Source: Imbricaverruca yamaguchii (lineage: Eukaryota > Arthropoda > Thecostraca > Neoverrucidae). From it: a stretch of DNA of 64,000 nt. A program made the translations under genes and the position numbers. Positions 20,869-32,638 of the stretch are shown one piece after another. Location: positions 1,285,001 to 1,349,000 of the forward strand of contig JAOTOL010001559.1 in assembly GCA_034440575.1 (NCBI GenBank), in the 5' to 3' direction. The notes beneath the pieces are model-generated. The model made no database searches. It saw nothing but the letters and a program-made list of their open reading frames with translations, and was not told the origin of the DNA. How positions within the stretch are numbered: position 1 is the stretch's first letter; every line of letters begins with the position of its first letter.

Positions 20869-23800
20869 AGTATACGGTGCTTAATGCTCAAAGTATTCGA
20901 TGGAAATTTTATGAGTTCAAGTGGTATGTTGCTGATGAGGGACCTGATTTTGTCTGCGCTACTGGGGCATGGGTCAGTGAAGGTTTTTTTGGGATAACAT
21001 GCGGGAATATGAGATCCAGGGATACAATATGTTTTCGTGCAATATGGATCCAGCAGTGAAAAGGGGTGCTGCAATTCTTTATGTGAATAGCTTATTCAGT
21101 CTCAAAAAGTATCAGATGGGGTAGAAAATGTGTCTGTGGAGTCAAATTAGCTTGAAGTTGCTGTGGAAAAAGAGAACAGCAATAAACTGCGGATAGGAGA
21201 TTTGTATCGATTAGGAACCCTGCCACATTCTCAGCAACTGGAGCTTGATAAGGCGATTTGTCAGGAAATCAGTATAAACTTTAAGAGGAAATGCATTATT
21301 CTTGGTGACTTTACTATAAGAGGATATGAAAATGTTGGCGTTCGCTCACCATAATGTAAAATGTTTCAGAAACGCCTTGAGGAGGACCTGTTCTTACACC
21401 AGTTCGTAACGGAACCTACCAGGCAGGGCTCATTCTCGGACCTTGTCGTCTCGGATTTAAGTTGCTTAGTTCAAGACTTGACTGTAGGAGAAACTCTGAG
21501 AAGAAGTGACTATAACATAAATAGATTTAAGACACATATAGTGGGAACCATCAAGGATAATTTGCTAAAGGTTCCTAATTTCAACAGAGCATAATTTGAC
21601 TGCATGCGAGCGGCTTTAAGTGTCATAAGATGGGAAGAAGAATTCTCCAATATAACTGCCTATGAAATGTGGGAAAAGTGCAACTCTTACTTGAAAAAAA
21701 TTCAGATTAGACATGTCCCCCAAACGCAAAGATGCAAAAGAAGGGTAGAAAAGCCAGCATGGCTGACATCAGACTTGATGAAAGCAATTAAGTCTGAGAA
21801 AGCTGCAATTAGTGTTTAAGGGAGCCTTAAATATCGTAAATCTAAGGTCGTATCAAAAAGCTAGAGAATCTGTGAAACAGATAATCAGAGCAGCAAAGCG
21901 AACAAAATAATTGGACTTGGCTAGGAACTGTAATGGAGGACAGCAAAAAGTTTTTTAGTTTCTACAAGCAGAGTAGTTTCTATTGATAAAGGTGGTATAT
22001 TGGGTAAGGATGGTGAGATGGTTGGGGAGCTGAGCAACCAGTTTAAATAAGCGTTTAAATTGGAAGATATGACTAATCCGCCAGCCGTACGCCACAGTTC
22101 TGTGACATTTCATCGGATAAACGATGTTGATTCCATTGATAGTGTTGCTGTTTTCAACCATATGAGGAAAATATAGCTCAACAAGACAGCAGGACCTGAT
22201 GAAATTCATGCTATGGTATTGCGGAAAGCTGAAAAGGAACTGACATTTCCAATTAGTTTAATATTTTGTTCATCAGTTAAGCAAAATGAAATTCCAACAG
22301 ATTGGAAGACGGCAAATGTAGTTGCTATTTTCAAGAAAGGAGAAAGAGGGAAAGTTGAGTACGATACGCCAGTAAGCCTCACATCCCTAGTCTGCAAGGT
22401 ACTCGAATTACTTATCAAGGATAGAATAGTTAGTTATCTGGAAGGAAACATATTTATTCAAGGTATCAACATGGGTTTAGAAAAGGGCGATCGTGTCTCA
22501 CAAATCTGTTGTACTTTTTTTTCACTTCGGTACAGAGCAATTTGATCACGGAAATCAGGTTGATGCAGCATATCTTGACTTTAGTAAGGCATTTGACAAG
22601 GTACCCCATAAACGATTAATGAAGCAGCTTCAGGTCCATGGTATTCCAGGTAGCATCATAAAATGGATAGGGTTGTGGCTTTCATATAGACAGCAGAGAA
22701 TGGTTCTAAATGGCACAAAGTCATCATGGCAAAATGTTCTTAGTGGAGACCCCAGTGGTTAGTACTGGGGCCACTATTGTTCCTTACATTTGTAAATAAC
22801 ATTGAAAGTGGCCTAAGCAGTAAGGTTTTGAAATTTGGGGATAATTTGAAAGCCTTTAGGGTAATAACAAGTCACAATGGCATATCTCGCTGCAAAAAGA
22901 CTTAGACGAACTTGTGAAGTGGTCCGAAAAAATAGCATATGAAATTTAATTTTGATAACTGCAAAATCATGCATATAGATGATTATATAGGTATAGACAT
23001 CATAGTAGGTAGAATATGATGGCTCCATACTTGATGGGTGGCAAAGTACTATCCGTGACTCGGCAGGAGAATTCAGGCGTTATTCTAAACACAAAATTGG
23101 AGGCATCAGAACAGACCAGGGAAGCCAGGAAGAAGACAATGAGAATATTTTGGGCAATAAATAGGAATGCATCGTTCAGAAGTGAGGGGTTCATCAGGAA
23201 GCTTTACTGTATATGTCAGGCCACATTTGGAATACGGCGTCCAACCTTGGTCTCCTAGTTATGAAAAACATTGTTGACTTTTAGAGAGAGTACAAAAGAA
23301 GGCTACAAAAATGGCTAACACTCACGAGTCCGGAGGTCCGCGCCAACTTCGCATGTCCGGGGAGCAGATGTGTGCCCGTGTGCCCCCATAAGCTCTCTAG
23401 AACTATGTTAGCCATGGATAAAAGGAAAACCGCGTTGGATAGCTGGTGACGGGCTCTATCGAAAGTGGTTGGGTAATTTTCCGCTTAGGTCAACATTCAG
23501 GTCACTGGGTCATCATAGGTCAAATTCGACCAGATCAGGTGGCACTCAGATATTGACGCATGTCTCAGGACCTGTAACAGATAGAAACAAACGGCGAACG
23601 CTATTCGACATTCATTGAAATGCGCTACCGACAATAGGTGGTGTGATGTAAGGTCAGGTCAACCGCAACTATGACCTCAGGTCAAGGTCATGAAGTAGCA
23701 TAATGAGGGCATGTAATGTATCAATCGGCGTCTTGGCGATACAAGCACAATGACGGTAGTTTCAGCCTTCTAGCTCGATGCAGTGCGATATAATGCGCAG

Positions 23801-24482
23801 AAATGTGCCAGTGATTTCAGGTGACCTCAGACGACCTTGGTGAGGTCACTGAGCAAAAATGCCAGCGGTAACATTGAGCATAGTTTCGAACAACACGCCA
23901 CAACCGTTGAGATGTCATTCCGGGAGCAAATATGTAACCAGAAAACATTTGTATATTTTACCATAGCTCTATAATGTGGGAAGCCATGGCCGCGACCTGA
24001 CCTCAGGTCAATGCTACGAAAAAAGAAGAAGATATATATGTGATGATTCCTGATGAGATCATGACGTGTTATAAGTTTGAAATAAATTGCCCAATTATTG
24101 TGGAAGTTATACCACCTAGAACTCTGAGTGTAGTTGGGTCACTTCACCTGACCTGATGACCTGACCTGAGATGACCCAGGGTTAAAAATGTATGAGGATA
24201 TGCGGAAATGACCAATGAGCAGCTATGCGAGGTTTGACCTTGTTGACCCGATTGGTTTGGCAGCAAATTAGTAAAAACCGGAGGGGGCAGATATCTGCCC
24301 CCGGACGTGTCATGTTAATGGTATAAGCAACCTGGCATATGTGGACAGGTTGAAGAAATTGAATATGCTTTCACTTCAGGCTGAGAGGAGATCTCATCCA
24401 GGTCTTTAAATCTGTCTATGGTCAGTAGAAGGGATATCTCAGGGAAATGTTTGAATTGAACAGAAATGATGCAACGAGGGGA
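20869..24482 (+). mobile_element. CR1-type LINE copy 2, truncated and split
   Basis: Starts within the endonuclease (LNAQSIRWKFYEFKWYVADE) immediately after the TA tract and runs left to right through endonuclease (IILGDFT at about 21300), linker and RT (AAYLDFSKAFDKVPH at about 22560). It is heavily mutated: many stops and frameshifts, and the catalytic FADD is altered to FGDN (about 22840). Element B2 (23319-24314) is inserted in the C-terminal region, after which CR1 sequence resumes (ATGGTATAAGCAACCTGG) and ends abruptly near 24482. It is more diverged than the copies at 28468 and 34960, hence an older insertion. Confidence 0.85.
23319..24314 (-). mobile_element. TTAA-flanked non-autonomous element B2
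   Basis: 996-bp inverted relative of B1 (same order of AGGTCA clusters read backwards). The right flank is TTAA (24315-24318); the left flank is CTAA (23315-23318), one substitution away. The insertion point lies in CR1 copy 2 exactly where sister CR1 copies at about 32163 and 35600 read GGTTAATGGCATA without an insert, so the empty site is known. It has subterminal G-run and CAGATATCTG palindrome, and no transposase. Confidence 0.85.
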
Positions 24483-24746
24483 TATGCACGTCCACGCTAC
24501 TGCTAGCGCTTCGTTTCCACCTAGCGGCGGATGTTCGAACTGTAAGTATGCCAATGTGTCGCATGTCGGCCGCGGCCGCTAGATGCAAAATCTTGATGGT
24601 AATTGTCAAAAAAAGGAACACTTCCTATCTAGATATTTTGTCCCACCTTTGATGGATACATTCATCATCTCTGTATCAGCTCATACCACTTATACCCCAG
24701 TATAATGAACGTTAGCATTCGTCAATTTTGTTATAATGATGGCATG

Positions 24747-24770
24747 TTCCCGCATGGGGACATGCGGGAA
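24747..24770. repeat. perfect 10-bp stem hairpin
   Basis: TTCCCGCATG, a 4-base spacer, then CATGCGGGAA, forming a perfect inverted repeat 4 bases before the left TTAA of element C1. Confidence 0.85.
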
Positions 24771-24778
24771 TAGCTTAA

Positions 24779-26113
24779 CACGCGCCCTGGAGGGCCTCTG
24801 AAAATAACGCGCACTGGAGGGGGGCCGGATTCCGCCACCCCTAAGATCTCAGCTCCTATGAAGGCTAGATCAACGAAATTCGCAGGGTGGATGGGCACGA
24901 TAGTGAACTCTATTGTGTGCAAAGTTCATGACCTAAGGTCAATATTTTCAAGGTCAAATGATGTCAAAATATCAAATTTTCCGGTTTTGCGTGGCTTGGA
25001 TTGCCGTTGTTGTGGATCGCTGTGATTGTGTTTAAATGCTCCAAAATTGGCATTAATGATGTTTTGGACATTACTAATGATGCAATGCAGATGTCAGATC
25101 CGCCATTTGACCTCAAGTCACCTATATAGGAGCACTTTATTAGGTCATTACCTGCTCAAGTTACCGGAACCGGGCTCCCAACTCGACTGCTCCGTTGGGC
25201 GGCTCGGCACAATCGACTTCGCAAAGAAAGAAGTGAAATACATGAATAAAGTATGGAAACGCTGAGGCACACAATGACAAACAGTAGGTTTCGGGATGTG
25301 TAGGGAGTAACATGTAAAGTGGCATCAATCGCATGACAGTCATTTGCATTTATAACACATTCCAGTTCACCAAGTTTGATTCCATTAGCCTGCCATGAAC
25401 TTGACCTGACTTGACCTCGGCGACCTAACATGAAGTTTAAATTATATAGCATAACAATATGCATCAAACAAGTCGCTAGTGTTGTCAAGAACACTTCCCT
25501 TTTGCCAATAGGCGGGAACCGCATCAGCGCTGATTTTTGTGGTCTGGCGCTGCGGATTGTTGTTAATTTAACGGCCCCTAACTTTAAAACTTTTCGGCCG
25601 ATTTTCATTTTTCCTGCTTTAAACAATGCGCCTCTCATGTCTAAGCAGGTACGCAAAGATTTGGCGTATATCGGCCTATACAATATGGAGTTATGTACGA
25701 AAAATCGGAAGGGTTGGCGGATTTTGCCATCCCCCCTCCAGGGCGTGTGCTAACCTGTCATGAACTTGACCTGACTTGACCTCGGTGACTTGACATGACT
25801 TCGAAACAATGTAGCATGACACTGTACATCAAACAAGTCGCTAGTTTTGCCAAAAATACTTCCTTTTTGCTAATATACGGGAAGCACATCAGCTGCAATA
25901 TTTGTGGTCTGGCGCTGATTTTTTTTAAATTTAGCCACCCCTAACTCGAAACATTTTCGATCGATTTCCATTTTTCTTACTTTAAACAACGCGCCGGTCA
26001 TTTATTGGCAGGTACACAAACAATGGCGTAAATCGGCCGGTAAAATCTAGAGTTATCTACGAAAAACCGGAGGGGTGGGCGGATTTCGCCCCCCCCCCCC
26101 TCCGGGACGCGTG
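24779..26113 (+). mobile_element. TTAA-flanked non-autonomous element C1
   Basis: 1,335 bp between TTAA at 24775-24778 and 26114-26117. The left end is CACGCGCCCTGGAGGG; the right end is CTCCGGGACGCGTG (inverted tips CACGCG.CC). Near both ends are G- or C-runs beside a small palindrome (GGCGGATTTCGCC at the right). The right-hand 365 bp is duplicated in tandem: 25394-25752 resembles 25759-26113, and the inner copy also ends CTCCAGGGCGTGTG plus CTAA. TGACCT hexamers recur in the body (near 25109, 25400, 25768). No transposase frame. Relative: 50010-50659, inverted. Confidence 0.75.
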
Positions 26114-26117
26114 TTAA

Positions 26118-26929
26118 GCATGGAGAACACTGAAAGCATAATGTAGTCGCATGTGAAATTGAATATTTTGATCAAAGGATGGTATGAACTGAGAATTCCC
26201 CCTCCCCCAGGAACCTCAGAATTTATCGCCCGTGTCAATGAAGGTATTCCTGGTCAACTGATGCTGCCGCTGTACTTCGTCAAATTTGATTAAATTTGAA
26301 ATAACTTCACAACAATGTCTTTAGATGAGGACAATGTCCACTTGTTGCAGATAATATGGGCGCTGGTGTATAATAAAATTACTTTAGCGACACTAGTGTT
26401 TAAAGAACTCCTTGCATTAACATGGCGCGATGATCTTGGGTGGTGAGTCTTGTGTAAGTGTTATTGGATATGAAGTGGTCGATTAACGGCGGGACTTTAC
26501 TTAATTTTTATCTCTTTCATATGGAACACACCTTGTCTTAAACACATTATTTACAAAGCAGCATCATATAAATGATGCAAAAATCATCACATGCGAAGAT
26601 AAATGTTTGTATCCGCCTTCACCGCCAATTGTAGGTACAGCCAGCCTGCTTTGAGTTAGCTCGAGTGGTATACAAATTAATACCAATTAAAATAATACTC
26701 ACCATATCTGGATGCGGTAGGACCTGAACATGATGTTATAACATTATCCTACCAAGATAATGGCTGATGTTATAGATAATGTTTTCTTTTATTCCCCCTG
26801 GATGCCACTGCCCTCACCACTTACACCATTCCTGAATCCACCGGCATCGGCAAGACGAGTAAACATCACCGGTGTAGAAACAGAAGGGGAGGACGGGTGT
26901 GGTCCCCCGCTTTTCATGAAAATTTAGTA
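26118..26929. other. no gene recognised
   Basis: AT-leaning sequence between elements C1 and A2; no coding or repeat signature seen. Confidence 0.4.
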
Positions 26930-26933
26930 TTAA

Positions 26934-27767
26934 CCCGTCCCGTCTCGGGGGGGGTCTTCAACCGCCCCCTCAGGTTTTTCGCGGATAGCGGACGAACGGC
27001 GCGCGGCAGCCCACCCAAATTTTGCATACCTTTTTCCACATCAATTTGACATGCTGATTCAAAATTTTTAGGTCAGGTCATCTAGGGTCAACGAGTTATT
27101 CAACGTCAAGTGAGGTCACCTCCAAAAAAGTTCAACCAGTCGTCACGCTATAACGGATACAGATATTTTAATGAAGCGTTTGCTTATCTTTACGGATGCA
27201 ACAAAACGTACGAGTTGAATTTTTAATTCTTTTCGTTTTTGACTACATATAAATTTTGCGTATTTGTCATATTGTAGATTAAACACAGGGTTCTGGCTAA
27301 AGTAAGCATTTTTTACTAGGGAAAGTTGACTTCCAGCAACATTTCTTGGTCTGCTCTACCCATTGGAGAAGGAAAATTAAAGAAAACTTGAAAACTCAAA
27401 ATTTGGAACTTTCGAAGAAAAAAAAAATATTTTGGGGCCAAACAAAAATTATAGCCCTGGTCGATTTCTCTGTCCTTTCCTCATTCAAATAAATTTTGTT
27501 TTTTCATATATCCCCCAAAATGAACTCCCCAGAGTAAAAAGCATAATGCAAGTCGTGAAAATTCGTGAAAATCTAGCCCCCCTGGTGACGTTACTTTTGG
27601 GGGAAATTTTTTTTGGGGGTGGACCCGGGCCCTACTCGTGGAGCGCTTTCTGATGACACCTCTTTTGTTTTCGTGCGATGCTTAGTTTGGATTTTAGAGG
27701 CGGGTCTTCAACCGCCCCCCGCCCCCCGAGACGGGGTGGGAGGTTTTGACAGGAAACTCGGCGCGGG
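26934..27767 (+). mobile_element. TTAA-flanked non-autonomous element A2
   Basis: 834-bp relative of A1 in the same orientation, flanked by TTAA at 26930-26933 and 27768-27771. Ends CCCGTCCCGTCTCGGGG and CTCGGCGCGGG. Both subterminal GGTCTTCAACCGCCCC blocks are preserved, and AGGTCA-type hexamers cluster near 27070-27120. It differs from A1 by small indels, including about 60 extra bases near 27160-27240. Confidence 0.85.
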
Positions 27768-27771
27768 TTAA

Positions 27772-28072
27772 TGCCATGGCGACGCATCGTAAGAATCAAC
27801 TTCAAAAACGGTTTTCCCCCACACACACACATGTATACACATTTTTAGACATTCCTACGCCTCTGGTGGGCGTGGCCTACTGGGGAACTTTGACTAAGAG
27901 GTCACGTCCTTTGACGTATACAGGCTTACCACCGAAGCCCACTATACTCCGACCCAATAGAAATTCTAAGGGTGGAAGTGTTGAGTGACTCTTGGAGCGG
28001 GCACGCCTACCTATTCCAGCTAACGTAGGGTATTAGAGCCCTGGGGGCTGGTCTCTCCAAGCTTTATGCAAT
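27772..28072. other. spacer between inverted A elements
   Basis: About 300 bases with a short (CA)n patch near 27820. No gene recognised. Confidence 0.4.
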
Positions 28073-28076
28073 TTAA

Positions 28077-28467
28077 CCCGCGCCGTCTTTCCGGTCTGAT
28101 CCTCACACCCCGTCTCTTGGGGGGGGTTGAAGACCCTCTCTAAAATCCAAACTAAGCATCGCACGAAAACGAAAGAGGTTCATCGCAAAGCGATTGACGA
28201 GTATGGTCCGGGTCCACTCTCCAAAACAATTTTCCCCCGAAAGTGACGTCACCAGAAAGTCATTTTCACGACTTTCCACGACTTACATTATGTTCTTGAC
28301 TTTGGGGAGTTCATTTTAGTGGATATATGAAGAAGGAAAAAAAATATTTGGAATGAGAAAAGGACAGCGAAATCGACCAGGTCTCTAATCCCCCCACCCC
28401 ACAAACAATTTTTTTTGTTGAAAGTTCAAAATTTTCAGTTTACAAATTTTTTTAGTTGAGCTTACAA
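28077..28467 (-). mobile_element. element A3, inverted and truncated
   Basis: Starts after TTAA (28073-28076) with CCCGCGCCGTCTTTCCGG, the complement of the A-family right end, and matches the right-hand half of A1/A2 (GTCACTTTTGG-type block, the AGTCGTGAAAA-type block). It stops where the 5' end of CR1 copy 3 begins, so about half the element is missing. Confidence 0.8.
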
Positions 28468-28826
28468 ATTTTTCTGTCTCGCCATAAGTGATATCAAAAG
28501 GGATATTCATACAGTTGTCTACTTGTGTAGAAGACAATTAGATTAGACATTTTATTTATTTATTTATTTAAAAAAACACAATTGTTTAATAGTTTCTGCT
28601 TAGTGTGTTGTTATTCTTGAGGTACTTAGATAATTAACTGACAGTATAGGAGGTAGCGATTTATAGTGAATGATAGTTGGCTCTTTTGTCGGTTGTTTAG
28701 TGAGTTAATTTGAATCTAAATCTAGGCATAAGCTGCAGCCTGTAGGATCGTTTCGACCAGGATGCAGGCACTAGAGGAAGAGATTAGGACCCTTAAGGCA
28801 GAGCTTTCCAAGCTCAAGGCTGCCTT

Positions 28827-29687
28827 GTGGCACAGGGTAGTGAAGAAAAAACAAGGGGTCACTCAATAGCAGGGACATCTTATACCCATGTGGTCGCAGG
28901 CCACCAAGTAGCTGAGGCTTGCCCTTCTGTGAAGGTGGCTGGGATTTCTCGAGAGGGGAGTGTTAATAGTGAACAGAGGAGGGGAAGTTCTCGTAGGTCA
29001 CATGAGGGGAAGTGGCATGAGGTCAGGGGGTGGAGGATTTGGAGACGCGAACCAAATGAAAGGGTCAGTGAGTGGCAGGTGGCAGTTGGTAGGAGCGGGA
29101 GGAAGCCTGGTCGAACGGCCCAGCGGGCAGGCATATTAACATCAAATAGGTTCCAGGAATTGGAGGACTGCCCCAGGATAGTAGTAGTAAGGAGTCAGTG
29201 CTGGTCGTCAGCGACTCTCGTGTGTGACATTTAGATCGGGTATTCTGTAAAGGTAGAAGGGACAGGAGGTGCATCACCAGGCCTGGTGCCAAGGTAAAGG
29301 ACCTGGTACCAGTGGTAGCACAGGTCACCAGTGATCACCAGTTTAGTACAGTTATATTGCACGTAGGGGTAAATAACATAGGTCCTGCTAGGAGTGAGGA
29401 GCTTCTGTGGGACTACAGGGCCCTTCTGGCCACCTTGAGGGGTAACAATAGTCATTGTAACAACAATTTTGCCTAGGACTAGAGCCTCCCCTGAGTGGAG
29501 CTCTAGGGCACTGGCAGCCAACGCCAGAGTAGGTAAGCTCTGCCATGAGCTAGGTTTCACCTTTGTAGACGAGTGGTGCAGGTTTTATGCATCGTTGGAC
29601 CTCTATCACAGGGATGGCCTGCACTTCTCTGAGAAGGGGGTCCATGGGTTAGGCAAAGTGTACGAGTATGTCCTTCAGGGAAACTAG
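28827..29687 (+). pseudogene. CR1 ORF1 (SGNH esterase), frameshifted
   Basis: Sister of the ORF1 at 8760-9673. The N-terminal basic region (EVRGWRIWRREPNERVSEW) is open to 29234, where the frame is lost at the expected Ser block (VLVxGxSRV). The middle is scattered over other frames, and the C-terminal end is open at 29469-29687 with ALAANARVGKLCHELGFTFV and the Asp-His block DGLHFSEKGV. That last block, absent from non-esterase ORF1s, supports the SGNH assignment. No single functional protein remains. Confidence 0.7.
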
Positions 29688-29692
29688 GAAAT

Positions 29693-30755
29693 GTGGTGGG
29701 GAGGGATGAAATTGCATTGCCAACTCAGGAATATTCCAATAGTGTCAGCCAAGGCAATAGAACCTCAAAGTCAGCAAATAGGGACAGCAGTAGTGCAAGG
29801 AGACAGAGTGATAGTTCATCTAGTGATAAAAGAACTCAGTATGAAAAAGCCAAGGGTGGTTATGGAGCATTTGTTAAGTGTATGATGATTAATGCTCAGA
29901 GTATCCGGTCAAAATTTGATGAGTTGAAGTGTTATGTTGCTGAGGAGGAGCCAGATTTTGTTCGCATTACGGAGGCATGGGTCAGTGAAGGGTATTTTGG
30001 AGATAACTTGCAGGACTATGAGATCCAGGGAACAATATGTTTTCGTGCAATATGGGTCCAGCAATGAATGGGGGTGGAATTCTCAGGAACTGGAGCTTGA
30101 CAAGGTGATTTGTGAGGAAATCAGTAGAAACTTTAAGAGGAAGTGCCTTATTCTTGGTGACTTTAATCTAAAAGGTTATGAAAATGCAGGTGTTGGCTCC
30201 CCATCATGCAAAATGTTTAGGAAATGCCTTGAAGAGGACTTGTTCTTAGACTAGTTTGTATCAGAACCTACCAGGCATGGCTCATTCTTGGACATTGTAT
30301 TCTCGGATTTAAGTGACTTGGTTCAGGATTTGAGTGTAGGAGAAACTCTGAGAAGAAGTGACCATAACATAGTTAGATTCAAGGCACATGTAGGGGAAAT
30401 TATTAAGGATAATTTGGTAAAGGTTCGAAATTTCAACAAAGCAGATTTTGACTGCATGAGAGCGGCTTTAAGTGCCATCAGATGGGAAGAAGAATTCTCC
30501 AATTTAAATGCCTGTGAAATGTGGGAAAAGTTCAAATCTTACTTGAAGGAAATTCAGATTAGACATGTCCCCCAAAAGCAAAGACGCAAAAGAAGGGTAG
30601 GAAAGCCAGCATGCCTTACACCAGACTTGATAAAAGCAATTAAGGCTAAGAAAACTGCATTTAGAGTCCTTAAAGAAGCCTCAAATGTCGTTAATCTAAA
30701 GGCGTATCGAAAGGCTAGAGACATTGTGAAGCAAAAAACGAGAGCAGCAAAGTGA
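29693..30755 (+). pseudogene. CR1 ORF2 endonuclease, internal deletion
   Basis: Begins as in copy 1 with INAQSIRSKFDEL and ITEAWVSEG, then breaks near 30070 where a segment of about 55 codons (from the GGGVMLYMNS block to GTLPHSQ) is missing. It resumes at QELELDKVICEEI, LILGDFNLKG and RSDHNIVRFKAHVG. The linker to 30755 contains KKQRRKRRVGKPA-like basic sequence. The deletion removes the Tyr block (IGAFYRLG), so target cleavage would be lost. A stop (TAG) lies at about 30251. Confidence 0.75.
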
Positions 30756-30872
30756 GCAAAAGAACTAGATTTAGCTAGAAACTGTAATGGGGACAATAAA
30801 AAGTTCTTTAGTTTTTACAAGCTGAGTAAAGTTTCTACCACAATTGGTCCACTGGAGGTAAACGGGACTGCA

Positions 30873-32421
30873 TTGGGTGAGGATAGTGAGATGGTTGAGG
30901 AGCTAAGCAAGCAGTTTAATTCAGTGTTTACATTGGAAGGTATGATCAATCTGCCGACCGTACACCATAGTTCAGTGAAATGTGATCTGATAAATGATGT
31001 TGATTTCATTGATAGTGATGTTGTTTACAATTATATCAGGAAAATAAAGCCAAACAAGGCAGCAGGACCTGATGAAATTTATGCCAGGGTGTTGCGGGAA
31101 TCTGAAAAGGAACTGGCATTTCCACTTAGTATAATATTTTGTAGATCAGTTTCACAATATGAAATTCCAACCGATTAGAAAAGGGCAAATGTAGTTCCTA
31201 TTTTCAAGAAAGGAGACAGAGGGAAAGTTAAAAACCATAGGCCAGTAGGTCTCACATCCCTAGTCTGCAAGGTACTCGAACCAATTATCAAGGATAGAAT
31301 AGTTTGTTATCTGGAAGGTAGCAGATTGATTCAAGATACTCAACATGGGTTTAGAAAAGGACGATCGTGTCTCACAAACCTCTTGGACTTTCTGAACTTC
31401 GCCACAGAACAATTTGATTAGGGAAATCAGGTTGATGTATAATATCTTGACTTTAGTAAGGCCTTTGACAAGGTACCCCATAAACGGTTAATGATATAGC
31501 TTCAGTCCCATGGTATTGCAGGTAGCATCTTAAAATGGAGAGTTGTGGCTTTCAGATAGACAGCAAAGAGTGATGCTAAATGGTACAAAGTCATCATGGC
31601 AAAATGTTCTTTGTGGAGTTCCCCAGGGGTCAGTACTGGGGCCACTACTGTTCATTATATTTGTAAATAACATTGAAAGTGGCCTGAGCAGTAAAGTTTT
31701 GAAATTTGCGGATGATTTGAAGGTCTTTAGGGCAATAACAGGTCAAGATGAACATATCTCGCCGCAAAAAGACTTAGACGAACTTGTGAAGTGGTCCGAA
31801 GAATGGCAAATGAAATTTAATTTTGATAAGTGCAGAATCATGCATGTAGGTAAGCAGCATATGAAGGCTCCATACATGATGGGTGGCCAAGTGCTATCAG
31901 TGACTCAACAGGAGAAGGATTTATGTGTTATTCTAAACACAAAACTGGGGGCATCAGAACAGACCAAAGAAGCCAGGAAGAAGGCACTGAGAATGCTCGG
32001 GGCAATAAATAGGAATGTATCATACAGAAGTGAGGAAGTAATCAGGAAGCTTTACTGTGCATTTGTCAGGCTACATTTGGAATACTGTATCCAAGCTTGG
32101 TCTCCTAGCTATGAAAAAGATTGTTGGCTTTTAGAGAGAGTACAAAAGAGGGCTACAAAACTGGTTAATGGCATAAGCAACCTGGCATATCAGGAAAGAT
32201 TGAAGAAATTGAATATGTTTTCACTTAGATATAGAAGGCTGAGAGGAGATCTCATCGAGGTCTTTAAATTTGTCCATCGTCTGGAGAGGGGATATCTTGG
32301 GGAAATGTTTGAATTGAAAAGAAATGATGCAATTAGAGGTCATGAATTCAAAATTCAAGTTAACCACAGCAGAGCAAGGTTAAGGCAGACTTTCTTCAGG
32401 AACAGGGTAGTAGAACACTGA
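30873..32421 (+). pseudogene. CR1 ORF2 reverse transcriptase, best-preserved core
   Basis: The first part (30873-31178) runs from the linker to IKPNKAAGPDEIYARVL and ends at a nonsense codon. Motif A (LDFSKAFDKVPH) follows near 31450 among further stops. The longest frame, 31543-32421 (292 codons), carries CGVPQGSVLGPLLF (motif B, residues 24-37), KFADDLKVF (motif C with both Asp, residues 54-62), KDLCVILNTKLG (motif E/thumb) and the C-terminal conserved block RRLRGDLIEVFKFVHRLERG. Polymerase catalytic residues are present but never in one uninterrupted frame. Target-primed reverse transcription is the family function. Confidence 0.85.
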
Positions 32422-32638
32422 AACCAGCTGCCAGAAAACATTGTCAGTAGCCGCACATTGAACATCTTTAAAAACAGCAGAGACAATCATTATAAGAATA
32501 GAGGGCTTGCTTTTCAGTATTACAGGGAGGGCTGATTGACAGATTTGGTGGGCAACTGGTTCAGTGAACAGAGTGCAACCAAGAAGGGCCCTTGTAGCTC
32601 ATAGTTGCACTAATCTTTTATGTCTTTATGCCTTTATG

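Larger units (their letters stand above)
28468..32638 (+). mobile_element. CR1-type LINE copy 3, near full length
   Basis: About 4.2 kb with 5' leader, ORF1, ORF2 and 3' tail ending in TCTTTATG-like 8-mers (about 32615-32638). It is the most useful copy for reconstructing element order. It is damaged: ORF1 is frameshifted, roughly 160-170 bp of the endonuclease are deleted near 30080, and nonsense codons interrupt the RT (for example TAG near 31178 and 31420). The central RT with FADD is intact. Confidence 0.9.
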
